Part shown: positions 23,029-32,736 of the stretch, one piece after another | Layout of the letters: every line of letters starts with the position of its first letter | Position numbering within the stretch: position 1 is the stretch's first letter | From: Anastrepha obliqua | Lineage: Eukaryota > Arthropoda > Insecta > Diptera > Tephritidae | Direction: 5' to 3' | NCBI RefSeq assembly: GCF_027943255.1 | Contig: NC_072893.1 | Coordinates: 94,247,784 to 94,311,783 of the forward strand | Length of the DNA: 64,000 nucleotides | Program-made: the position numbers and the translations under genes | Notes under the pieces: model-generated | Database searches by the model: none | Seen by the model: the letters and a program-made list of their open reading frames with translations, nothing else | Told to the model about the DNA's origin: nothing

Positions 23029-24180
23029 TCAGTCGTTGTGTTTCGTCGGGTTCGACAGGGACCTAACGGTGGACCAGAGCTTACTCACACCAGTGGTGAG
23101 GTTGCAGGTCTTCTGATGCTCAACCCATTCGGTCTGCTTATGTTGATCTACCAGTTGGCGGATCTCCAAATTGAGATCTCTTATGCGGGGATTCCCGGGA
23201 TCGACCTGGCGTAGATAATCACGCTCGTTTACCAAGCTGGCTGCTTCGGCTGGGAAATTAGGACGAATGTCCTAGAGCCTTCCAGCAGGGATGAAGCGAG
23301 CCGCAGCAACTGTGAGCACCTTGCGAAATGTTCGTTCGCCTGCGCGCACATCGGTGGGGATGAGAAGAGCGGCGAAGGTGTCTTCAGTGAATTCCACGAA
23401 GCCGGTACAATTAGCTTTTTTAAAGTTAAAATAGGACCGGTAATTCGCGGAAACGAGGTCGGCAGGTCTCTCAATCAGGTCGATAATGGGCAAGTGGTCT
23501 GTTGCAAGCGATAGCATAGGTCGCCACGTTGTACTATTTATCAGACCCGCGCTAGCTATTGTTATGTCAGGCGAGCTGTGCAATTGCCCACTACCCTGTT
23601 GGGGGCGTCGTCGTTCACAGTGCTGAATGTCGAATCGTCTATCTGCTCTACCAATAGTTGCCCCCTACGATCATTTGGCAGGCTTGAATGACAAAGATCA
23701 TGATGCGCATTGAAGTTATCTACAACCAACCGGTTTTAACCTCTGTAAAGCAAATAAGTAAACATTATAAATTTCGAGCTCGACATAGCCTATCCGGACA
23801 GCTATACCTTGACATTTTAAGGTGCTATCCCTACGGTCGATGCCTTCTTCATGAGACGATACTGCACTGTGTGGTGGACTATAAACTCGCTCGCGATCGT
23901 GTCTGTGCACGTTATAGCCATCCCTGGTGATCAGTGAGGACCTAGCGTGCAGCTTGGTCTCCTGGACCGCAGCTATTGGGATACCGTGTCGGCTCATAAA
24001 GTTAACTATCTCGTCGACCTTACTCGTGAGTCCATTGCAGGTATATTGAAGAACCTTAAAACTTCTTGGTAAAGTAGAAGTAACTCGGGAGGTGAGGGAC
24101 GCGTGGGGTTGCCTACGTTGGACCTGCTGCGCATTCCGCTGTAGTTGTTGCGGCCTGATGGTGGTGGGCGGCCGCGCCAC
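23029..24180 (-). pseudogene. Endonuclease and linker of the jockey-like element
   Basis: From the minus-strand frame at 23716-24180: a proline/arginine-rich head, then LPRSFKVLQYTCNGLTSKVD and IPIAAVQETKLHARSS with the catalytic Glu, then a YNVYLF strand. Later, in other frames, LSLATDHLPIIDLIERPADL gives the terminal TDH motif. The linker frame 23029-23235 reads NERDYLRQVDPGNPRIRDLN, a helical segment found between endonuclease and RT in this group. The GDFN-type motif region has lost its frame near 23600-23700. Confidence 0.8.
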
Positions 24181-24394
24181 GGGGGGCGGTTACGGGTTAG
24201 AGCTCTGCAGCACGGGGCAACGTAGTGAGCGCGTCTTTGCTGATGGTGTTCGGTCAGAATATTCCAAAGATAATGCGGATGCATTTGTTGACGAAATATT
24301 GTAGCCTCTGTATGATAGAGATCAGTCATGTTTCACTTCCCTACACCAATACTGACTTCACACATGAACTGAATATTCACAGTTTAGAGCGCCT

Positions 24395-24632
24395 GGAGAT
24401 TTGCGAACTCCCTTGCTTTGTTTGTTTGATATCTTTACCAACTCCGCCGCCTGCCGAGGTAACAGAAGCTTTCGACACATTCCACCGGACACTTGTCAAC
24501 CTTTGCCTTGGCGATGTTGAACTCCAGTCCGAGGGTGTGTGCAAGCGTGACTAGTCAGTCCGCCTTCGCTTGTGTGTCAGTGAGCTTGTGAGAAAAGGGG
24601 CAGATGTCATCATCGAGGTCCATGCCCTCAAG
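24395..24632 (-). pseudogene. Small RT fragment of another non-LTR element
   Basis: The minus strand reads GHLEGMDLDDDICPFSHKLT, then TLAHTLGLEFNIAKAKV and CVESFCYLG. This matches the LDFADDIxLLSH motif, the GLxINxxKTKV helix and the FxYLG motif of a non-LTR RT, but the catalytic ADD reads DDD and one stop lies inside. It does not continue the adjacent jockey-like element, whose own YADD box is at 22.6 kb. Confidence 0.6.
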
Positions 24633-24735
24633 ATGTCCCGCTTACGTCAACCAATCAGCTGATTCGTTCAAATTCACTGATAGCCAGTTAACAGTTAGTG
24701 TTGGCCACACCTCAAAGCCTCTTCTCACCATGATT
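24633..24735 (-). repeat. Dispersed repeat family A copy (left part)
   Basis: The reverse complement contains AGGTGTGGCCAACA, GCTATCAGTGAATTTGAA and GAATCAGCTGATTGGTTGAC in the same order as 31830-31910 (GGTGTGACCAATATC, CTCTCAGAGAACTTGAAAG, GAATCAGCTGAATGGCTGAC). Only the left portion of the family is present. Confidence 0.6.
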
Positions 24736-25570
24736 TAAGTCAAATAAGCCTGGTATAACACGCATACATACGCTTTGTATTGAAAATGATTGAATATAAT
24801 ATTTTGTGTTTAAGTCTTTTTGCCCATGTTTTAAAAAGTGAGTGAGACATTTAATAATTTGTATCGAAAATTGGTTCTGGGAAAAACTGAGAACCATAAA
24901 TACGTATTAACTTATTATAATTATTTAAATTTTGAGATAATGCGCCGCAAGCCTATAATTTGACTCTTTTGATGAATTTGAGTTCGTTCTCAGGTTTTTA
25001 GTTCCATTTCACTAATGGATTTAGAACCACATCACCAGTTGTGCAACTCTTCGCAGAGAATGTTCTCTGGAGTTTCATCACGCTTGTTTCTGCCGCCTTC
25101 TAGTTCTCCTGAAACGACAGCGAAGACTGCAATGTCCCGCATAGTATTCAGTGAGGGGTTCGTAAGTCCTCTTTATCCAAGCTTAGAACCCCTTTTTGGT
25201 AGTCGTCTGAAAGAAAGGATAAACTGCCCTGGACTCTCCGTCTTATGCCCTGTGAATTCAGTGTATATTCTATCCAATTTTCTTAAGAATGTGCTCCCAC
25301 ATATGTTCGTTATGGTCAAGGCCTGACGACTGCTGTTGATTTTCAAGACTTCTACATGTACCTATAATAACCATAAGTAAACCAAGTATCAGTAAGTAAG
25401 GAAACACTGTAAATTCAACAGACGAAAAGTTGAACAAAACAAGACATTTACTTTGAGATACTGCTACGATGATAAAGAACAATTGTTTTGTGTTGTTGCA
25501 TAATTTTAAATATAACCAGAAATAATATGCGATACACTTCGAAGCTAGAATATCTCAAAAATATGACGTT
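24736..25570. other. No gene recognised
   Basis: AT-rich. The minus strand at about 25030-25120 reads RDETPENILCEELHNW, faintly like the knuckle tail of an RNase H-bearing retroelement, but too short to call. Confidence 0.4.
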
Positions 25571-25978
25571 CTAAGCCAATTCTTGTTCTAGCTTGGATTC
25601 AGTAAGGCTGAAAATTGTTGCATCTATTTGTTCTTTGTTTTTTGTGTAAATTTTTGCACTCACGCGCACCAATCCGCATTTCCCATCAAAACTCGCCCTC
25701 CCGGGGGTTAATACAGAAAATAACTTTGCTGTAGGTGGCCGGGGTTTTGCTAGTCTGCCATAGAAAATTGATTCCAAATTCACACTGTGATATTGCGTGC
25801 TACAAAAAAAATCTTCCTCATCACTCATTTTGAACGAAGCGGAGAACCACAAATCTTTGACGCGTAAAATATGTTCTACTGTATAATACGATTTGCCTTC
25901 GTAGTCACATTGTAAGTGCTGATTCTTTGTTATTAGCAGGCATAAAAGGTTGTGCGGATGAACCGTAGGAAAGACCAA
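25571..25978 (-). CDS. Open frame of unknown nature, possibly chance
   Basis: A 135-codon frame. An internal Met starts MSDEEDFFCSTQYHSVNLES, and the C-terminal half, with KIYTKNKEQIDATIFSLTES, is hydrophilic. I recognise no domain, signal peptide or transposon motif, and no promoter or splice sites decide a start. It could be an exon of a host gene, a piece of an unfamiliar transposon or a chance opening in less AT-rich sequence. It is listed because it is longer than most non-coding frames here and its composition looks protein-like. Confidence 0.2.
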   Translation of the reverse strand: MVFPTVHPHNLLCLLITKNQHLQCDYEGKSYYTVEHILRVKDLWFSASFKMSDEEDFFCSTQYHSVNLESIFYGRLAKPRPPTAKLFSVLTPGRASFDGKCGLVRVSAKIYTKNKEQIDATIFSLTESKLEQELA

Positions 25979-26699
25979 TGGACGAAACCCTGAGGGATAT
26001 TCTTATTTTCACCCTCAGCCTAACTTAATCTGTCCCCGCATGTCCAACTATTTGACAGTATTCGAAAGTTAGTCAGAATTATGAGGCATTATTTAGCATA
26101 TTTATGGATGAAAAATAGTTGGAAAAAAAAAAAATCCCTAATAACTTCGAAATTGATTACAGTCATGCATTGGAAATCTTGAATAGATGTGGAGGTCATG
26201 CATATAGCGTTTTTGCAATTATCACAGAATGCGCAGTGGACGTTAGACATTTATTACATATTTTGGAAATGCTTTCAATATTCCTCTGCTGGAAATTTTT
26301 CCTCATAAGTTATCTTGCCTAGCTGGTTTAAAAACGTATAATGCATAAAGGCTTAAAGGTTGACCTTTTTACCTTACCTTTTTCATATCCGTGTTTAAAT
26401 TCAGCGTTAAATTTTATATGAATTTTATATATAAAATGGAAGGGTTATTTTTTTGTTTTCTATTAAAAATTCTCGATATAAGCATGTTTCGGAACCTGGA
26501 ACCTCCCATATCGTTAGCCAATTTTTTATTCCCAGTAGCACAAGTAATCGTAGTTTCGACGGCGCGATATCGAAAAATTGTATGCCATACAGGGTTACCG
26601 GTTGAAGAGTGGGTACCACGGTATACCGAAGTTAAAAACGTTGATGACTTCCCCGGACGATGTATCCAAAACATGTATCCAAATGTATAATGCATCCTA
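25979..26699. other. No gene recognised
   Basis: The overlapping frames at 26391-26695 on both strands carry no recognisable motif. The stretch just before 26700 may include decayed N-terminal sequence of the Tc1 remnant. Confidence 0.4.
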
Positions 26700-27335
26700 A
26701 GACATAATTCGAGAAAGTTTTCGTGCAGAATACATACCTAAAATTCCGGAGCACAATGACAAAACCATTGGTCTCTTTATTGCACATTGAAGAAAGACTT
26801 GCATGGGCTAAGGCAAATTCAGAACGGAATTGAGCCAACGTAATATTCACGCATAAATCTTCCTTTTGGGCGAATAGTGGCATAGGTCGGTCTTGGTGTA
26901 CTGCTGACAATCAACAAATTTAATGAACTGTTAAGGTTCGAGTTTTGTTTTATGTTTGGGACTGCCTCTCTGAAAAATGATTTGGTCGTTTATTTTTATG
27001 AATGAAGTTTTAATGAATAAAATTTATCAAAAAATTGTTTTACCACCAGCTGCAAAGATATTTGGAAGAACTAGCCAACTTCGGATTTTAAAACGATTCT
27101 AAGCATCGAAACTGAAGTGGAGTTGATTGGAAACAGCAAAATGTGATTGAAATGTTTGAAAATGTTTGAGCAATAGTAAAGCAAAAACTCAAAGGAAAAC
27201 AAGTATGGATGGCTAAACAGTTATCAGCGCAAATGTGTCTGGCTTGGAGCCAATTACCTCCACAACCTGCGCAGAAATTAAAACCAATTATGGCTCGAAG
27301 ATGTGAAACCATTATAGCTAATGGCGGTGACTATA
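26700..27335 (+). pseudogene. Tc1-like transposase, strongly decayed
   Basis: One frame reads SLLHIEERLAWAKANSERN, a stop, then ANVIFTHKSSFW, which matches RxWxxVIFTDESxF of Tc1 transposases with the catalytic Asp changed to His. Downstream, NDSKHRN corresponds to the DNDPKH second-Asp box, and VDWKQQNVIEMFENV to the WPxxSPDLNPIENxW box carrying the third acidic residue. The C-terminus, LAWSQLPPQPAQKLKPIMAR followed by RCETIIANGGDYTFY, is a typical Tc1 ending (MxRRCxxVIxxxGGxTxY). Multiple stops and frame changes. No TIR found. Confidence 0.75.
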
Positions 27336-27617
27336 CATTTTATTTTATATTTTTTATAGAATAATGGAATAAATATTATAAGCCCATACAATGCAGTTTG
27401 TTAGAATCGAATTGGTCAAATAGTTTCTAAGTTGTGGCGGTCACGCATTTATTAGATATACTGTAAATACGAGAAATGTAAAAAACATTTTTTTTATTTG
27501 AGGCATTCAAATAGATTTAGGAAGTTAGAAATTTTAGCTTGGAGAATTTATATTTTAATTTCAATATCTTGGGCAATGCAATGGATTTGCTGTCGCTGTG
27601 ATAAAAATAAAAGGCTT

Positions 27618-28869
27618 TTAGTTTATATATATTATAAAGTCTTGCGGTATTTCCGCAAGCTTGTCTTTGCAAGCGCGTAGTTCTAGTTGTATTCGTCGCA
27701 TCGGTTCACGCTAGAGCTTTTTGCTAACACGTGTTTGATTAATTGTTGTTTGCTTTTAGTCGTTCGTGAGGTATAGCGTCGCAAACATGGTGCAAAATAA
27801 AGAGAAAAAACGGCATATTTTACAGTACTACTACGATAAAGGCAAAAATGCATCTCATGCTGCCAATAAAATTTGTGCAGTTTATGGACCCGATACAGTT
27901 TCCATTTCCACCGTTTTCGTTCTGGTGCAGAGGTGATCGAAGATGCGCCACGGTCCGGAAGGCCTGTCGTCGAAAATTGTGATAAAATCGCTGAATTGAT
28001 CGAAAGAGACCGGCATAGTAGCAGCCGTAGCATCAGCCAAGAGCTGGGCATGAGTCATCAAACCGTTATAAACCATTTGAAGAAGCTTGGATTCAAAAAG
28101 AAGCTCGATGTATGGGTGCCACACGACTTGACGCAAAAAAACATTTTTGCCCGTATGGATGCATGCGTATCGCTTCTGAATCGCAACAAAATCGACCCGT
28201 TTTTGAAACGGATGGTGACTGGCGATGAAAAGTGGGGCACTTACGACAACGTGAAGCTCAAACGGTCGTGGTCGAAAAGCGGTGAAGCTGCCCAGACGGT
28301 GGCCAAGCCTGGATTGACGGCCAGGAAGGTTCTTCTGTGTGTTTGGTGGGATTGGCAGGGAATCATCCACTATGAGCTGCTCCCCTATGGCCAAACGCTC
28401 AATTCGGACCTGTACTGCCAACTACTGGACCGCTTGAATGCAGCACTCATGCAGAAGAGGCCATCTTTGATCAACAGAGGCCGAATTGTCTTCCATCAGG
28501 ACAACGCCAGGCCACACACATGTTTGGGGACGCGCCAGGAGATCCGGGAGCTCGGCTGGGAGGTTCTTTTGCATCCACCGTATAGTCCGGATCTCGCACC
28601 AAGTGATTACCACCTATTGCTGTCCATGGCGAACGAGCTTGGTAGTCGGAAGTTGTCCACAAGAGAGTCCTGTGAAAATTGGCTCTCCGAGTTTTTTGAC
28701 AATAGAGAAGCGAGCTTCTATAAGAGGGGCATTATGAAGTTGGCATCTCGTTGGGAACTCGTCATCGAACAAAACGGCTCATATTTGACTTAAATCGCAT
28801 TATTATAACCAATTTTATGAACAATTGAAAATTCAATAAAAATACCGCAAGACTTTTTTGCCAACCTTA
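27618..28869 (+). mobile_element. Mariner element with near-complete transposase
   Basis: The right end, read inverted, is TAAGGTTGGCAAAAAAGTCT followed by TGCGGTATTT. The left end retains AAAGTCTTGCGGTATTT at 27636-27652, but its outer bases are replaced by a TA-rich stretch starting TTAG near 27618. The TA-rich tail of a SINE lies directly to the right. The element is about 1.25 kb, the usual mariner size, with transposase at 27787-28793. Confidence 0.8.
27787..28793 (+). pseudogene. Mariner transposase with a single frame-breaking deletion
   Basis: The ATG at 27787 gives MVQNKEKKRHILQYYYDKG. Near 27910 the frame breaks between DTVSIST and RFRSGAEVIEDAPRSGRP, where relatives carry about six more residues, so a short deletion shifts the frame. 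The rest is open to the stop at 28793. The catalytic triad is intact: MVTGDEKWGTYDN, IVFHQDNARPHT and PPYSPDLAPSDYH, with 34 residues between the second and third Asp (DD34D). SISQELGMSHQTVINHLKKL is the second helix-turn-helix, and WVPHDL the linker motif. One lesion only makes this a recent inactivation. Confidence 0.9.
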
Positions 28870-28886
28870 TATATATATTATATATA

Positions 28887-29150
28887 ATTGGCACGTACAC
28901 CTTTTTTGGTGTTTGTGTGGCGCGCGTCTTGAAGTTGTTCCACAAAATGGAGGGACCTACAGTTTCAAGCCGACTCCGAATGGCAGATATTTTTATAAGG
29001 ATCTTTTTCATGGCAGAAATATCCTCGCAGGCTTGCCATTGCCCGCCGAGGGACGACCGTTATTAGAAAAATCTTTTCCTTAATTTTGGTATTTCACCGA
29101 GATTTGAACTTACGTTCTCTCTAAGTTTCGTATGGTAGTCACGCATAATA
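28887..29150 (-). mobile_element. tRNA-derived SINE copy
   Basis: Reverse orientation. It starts from a TA-rich tail at 28868-28886, and ATTGGCACG, CTACAGTTTCAAGCCGACTC and TTTTCATGGCAG follow in family order. Unlike the copy at 10831 it keeps the promoter half: the reverse complement near 29099-29110 reads AGTTCAAATCTCGGTG, a degenerate B box. A segment around GGCGCGCGTCTTGAAGTTG is shortened relative to the 9905 copy. Confidence 0.8.
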
Positions 29151-29551
29151 TTCCAAAGTTTACTAATGTAAATAGAGCCAGTCTTAGGTAAAAAATAAAG
29201 AAAAGAAAGCCAAGGCTAAAAGCACAATTTTGTTTGCTTTTAAAATTGTAATTCCTTCACGAGAATAACTTTGTTCACGAGAGATATATATTTACTTGTG
29301 AGTAGTAGGTGGACATTGCACTTGTTTTGCTTTGATTTGCGGCCCTTGCGGACATTTGTGCAATTAATTGTTTGCTTTATTATTCGGGAAAAATACTTTG
29401 CAACCTTTTTTTAATCATGTTATGATTTTAAATAAAGACTTGAACATCTAATTTTGATATTTTCCACTATTTTCACTTACGTGGTTTTCTAGCACACAAT
29501 TACTATCACTGGTTCTGCAACGGAATCTGAAAAAATTACTGGTTGCGTAAA
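29151..29551. other. No gene recognised
   Basis: AT-rich flank between the SINE and the possible MITE; nothing recognisable. Confidence 0.4.
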
Positions 29552-29772
29552 GAGCCGTGCAAAAGTATACAGCACTTTTTTATTGCCGTCTTTATACAAA
29601 AGTTGCCAAATAGTTGGTTCTATTATGACATTGTGTAGTTTTTTCAAAATAACGTTTTTATTATTAAGTAGAAGCTGTCAAAGTTACGCGACATGAACTG
29701 CAAAGTACACTATGTTTTGCAAATTTCCGGAAAGGGTTAAAAAGTACACTTTCAAACTTGAACACGGCTCTA
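29552..29772. mobile_element. Possible MITE with AGAGCCGTG ends
   Basis: The left end reads AGAGCCGTGCAAAAGTATAC, and the reverse complement of the right end reads AGAGCCGTGTTCAAGTTTG, giving a short imperfect TIR about 200 bases apart. No coding capacity. The target duplication is not clear, so this is tentative. Confidence 0.4.
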
Positions 29773-30024
29773 AGTTTTTGTAGCTAACTTAAGCTCTTCC
29801 GATAATCAGTACATCTTGTCATATCTGGAAATTTAGAAAGAACGTTTTGAAAACTATGCCAAGCGTTTCGTTCAAAGGTTGCCACCATATTTTTAAATTT
29901 GCACCATCGATTAAAAATTCTCCATACGAAGCTATGTAGTACATCCAGCAAATGAACTGAATTTTGAATATTAATATTTGGTATGTGAATAAGTTTCCGT
30001 CCTATCCTTATCCAGATATTATGT

Positions 30025-30740
30025 GAAGTATTTTCCATTGGAAGCTACAACTTTACTCTATCTTTCAGGCAGCAAACGGACTCCTCTGCGAAAAATTCGA
30101 GTTCTTTTCACTTAATCCATTCATTGAGCCAGTTTGCGATGCTCTCGCAAGAAGTGAACCGCTCTCCAATAAGGGCTTGCAATGATCAGATGGTAGTCTG
30201 AACTTGCAATGCCTGTGGAATACGGAGGGTGGGGCAAGATTTCCAATTCCGTCCCTCTAAATATTTCTGGATCGATTTAGCAACATGTAACCAGGCGTTG
30301 TAATCCAGCAAAATCAGTTCGTCGTGTCTACCGTCCCATTTCCGCCACTTTTCTTTGAGAGCTCGATTCAAACGAATTAGCTGTAGTCGGTAATGATCGC
30401 CAGTGATGGTTTCAGATGGTTTAAGGAGTTCATAATACATGACACCCTTCTGATTCCATCAGATGAACAATATAACCTTTGAAGCATGATTATATTTTTT
30501 TCGCTGTCGATGGATCTAGTTCAACTGGCAGGTGCTTTTTCGTTATCTTTCGCTTATCGTTATCATAATAGACAACCTATTCTTTTCTGCCGTTCAAGAA
30601 GCATCTCACACCTCACCAAATGCTTCTCAAAATCCCTCTCCTTCTATTAATGTGGCACCCAGTTGCCTGCCTACTGAATCATTCCCATCGCGTGCCAACA
30701 TTTACCGATGGTTGATCTGTCAACAAATGCTGTTTTTTTG
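30025..30740 (-). pseudogene. Mariner transposase remnant, same family as the intact copy at 55.9 kb
   Basis: The clearest part is the minus frame at 30186-30440: YYELLKPSETITGDHYRLQL and ALKEKWRKWDGRHDELILLD, matching YYELLKPNETITGD of the intact element. The second catalytic box reads LLDYNAWLHVAKS, where the intact copy has LQHDNARPHVAQV. Upstream pieces such as CEMLLERQKR extend it to about 30740, and downstream FRRGVRLLPER and KVVASNGKYFT mark the C-terminus at 30025. Many stops and frame changes show it is much older than the intact copy. Confidence 0.8.
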
Positions 30741-31824
30741 GGTACGACAGTAGATATTTTTGACGTCAGAGAAAAACTGCGTTCGAGACCTCACATGCAC
30801 ACCTTCAAATCATATATTATTAGAGCGAACACAAAAATAGTATCAGCAGCGACACCTATTTTACGAGGGCGGAAGCTTATTCCCATACCCAATAAATAAA
30901 TAAGCAGTGGAGTTCTCTAGCGAGCAGGGAAGTTGGGAATCGAAAGCGGCAAAGGTGTGTTCATGACTATTTTATAATTATTTAAATGACTTCGATTACG
31001 CTTTTGCTTCTTTTACATTTTTGGTAATTTCGTTAATTTCCTTATAAAAGACTCCCTCCATGCGAAAGCAACATATGTGCGCTCGGACTTTCGGTTCAAA
31101 CTTGCGGTAAAGACCTTTCAACGCTAACAACACAACTTCATCACGCTTACATGAGTCGCTAATGCGAAGGGATATTACAAAGTGAAATGTGGCGTTAGCA
31201 TACCCGTACTAGATACTAGTTAAGTGCTTTGTGAATTTTAAATCAAACCGCAGCATAAGCAACTACTTAGTTGATAGGAGAAGCTAGAACGAGCTTTCGC
31301 AAACCGATTCTCGGCCAAAGTGCATATTTTAAAATGATCACTGACATGGAGGGAGCTCAATTTGATAAAAAAACATGGCTCATGCACGGTTTATGGAAAT
31401 AACGAAGTGGATTTGACAGAATTAGTCGCTGAGCTGACGTCACTTTATTTATATATTAGTTTGGGGAAAAAGAAATCCATTATTTTTGCGTAAATTTTTT
31501 GCGAAAATGGCTTAAAACTTTTTTATAGTCGATTTCAACTTCAACTATTTCTCTGATTCCATCGACATTTTCGACATTTCCTTTAATATCAATTATAATT
31601 AGCTGTTACAGTATCGGCACCATAAACACCATTCGCAGTTTCAGCCGCCCGGCTTGCATTCTCGCCTTTATCAAAGAAAAATTGTAAAATGTACCGAATA
31701 ATCTCTTTTTTGACTTCCATTGTTAACATCCTGTAGCTCAAAGTGTAAGTGTTATAGTTTGTTGCAACTATGACGTCAGCTCAATATGTATGCCTTGCAA
31801 ATGCTCAATATGTATGCCTTGAAA
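30741..31824. other. No gene recognised (about 1.1 kb)
   Basis: AT-rich; short frames only. TGACGTCA-type words occur near 30759, 31435 and 31770 but are not in a recognisable promoter setting. Confidence 0.45.
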
Positions 31825-32100
31825 AATATTCAGAAGGTGTGACCAATATCAGACCCTCATCAGGCTCTCAGAGAACTTGAAAGAATCAGCTGAATGGCTG
31901 ACGTAACCGGAGTTATGACAGTGGTTAGTTTATCAAAAAACTGAGATTGTGTTGGTGATATACGAAAAAAATCAACACAGTCCCTTGATGTTGCTTCGTT
32001 TTTGTTTGAACAACGGTAAATTGGAAGAGTGTGTACCAGGTGACGTGGCAGCCGAAGTTACTCGCAAATTGTGTTTTTCACCATAGTTGAAAACGGAACC
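31825..32100 (+). repeat. Dispersed repeat family A, longest copy
   Basis: Contains every block seen in the partial copies: GGTGTGACCAATATCAGACC, CTCTCAGAGAACTTGAAAG, AATCAGCTGAATGGCTGACG, AGATTGTGTTGGTGATATAC and GTGACGTGGCAGCCGAAGTT. Partial copies are at 2165, 20991, 24633 and 62255. There is no frame of note and no A/B box that I can see, so the family is probably a non-autonomous DNA transposon or an unclassified retroposon. Confidence 0.65.
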
Positions 32101-32690
32101 TGTTAATCTATAATCCTTGAATTTTGCTGCGGCTTAGTGCGAAAAAGAGGCAGTTAAATATGTTGAAGAGCGTTAAAATAATTAAAAGAAAGATCATTGA
32201 AATATATTCACTTTGTATTGTTCTCAAACATTAACATTCTGAATGAGAAAGATAATTAAGTAAGTGCAGCATTAACAGTTGGTACAACTCATAGAAAGTA
32301 GGAAAACAAAATTCATGAAGCCATGTGGACCTATCGTTCGGGATGAATGACTGCCAGCGTTACACTACACATTCAGAGGGGGTGGGGGGAATAAATAAAA
32401 AATAAATATGTAATAATGAAAAATATTAATAAGTACTAACAAATGAATACTGCAGCCTATATCCATCACTATTCTTTTATACTATTATATACAGCCGTTA
32501 TGTGAACAAAATTGTAATACCCTTGTGCACAAATGCGTGCGGGTATAACTTGAAACTAAAATAAAGCCTGCTTCTTTCATTTGCAAGCCATACGAAAATA
32601 CCGATGAGACTGAGTATTTGGTCAGAGTAAACGATAATATGACTTTCCTCCTTAGGACTTAGCCTTAAATGCGAATTTAGAAAGTCGTTC
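32101..32690. other. No gene recognised; probable 3' flank of the secreted-protein gene
   Basis: AT-rich. On the minus strand, AATATATAAAATATG near 32710 is a weak poly(A)-signal-like sequence downstream of the stop at 32737; no canonical AATAAA is seen close by. Confidence 0.4.
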
Positions 32691-32736
32691 TTTTGGATTT
32701 ACAAACATATTTTATATATTTTCTTAATTCATATTG

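Larger units (their letters stand above)
21481..24290 (-). mobile_element. Jockey/CR1-like non-LTR retrotransposon, decayed, about 2.8 kb
   Basis: Endonuclease, linker, RT and C-terminal domain lie in order on the minus strand from about 24180 down to 21551, followed by a UTR of roughly 70 bases with an ACAACAAC end. Unlike the element at 16.5-19.1 kb there is no RNase H domain; the C-terminus instead carries the SGYCSRLNSYL and PVETACFLGLP words typical of jockey/CR1-like proteins. Multiple frame changes make it inactive. Confidence 0.8.

Noticed and set aside
21551..24180. Long plus-strand frames (for example 23688-23930, 24225-24554)
   Set aside because: They overlap the minus-strand jockey-like retrotransposon or other RT fragments and show no motif of their own.
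25015..25326. Possible retroelement knuckle on the minus strand (RDETPENILCEELHNW)
   Set aside because: One weak motif without a catalytic domain or tail.
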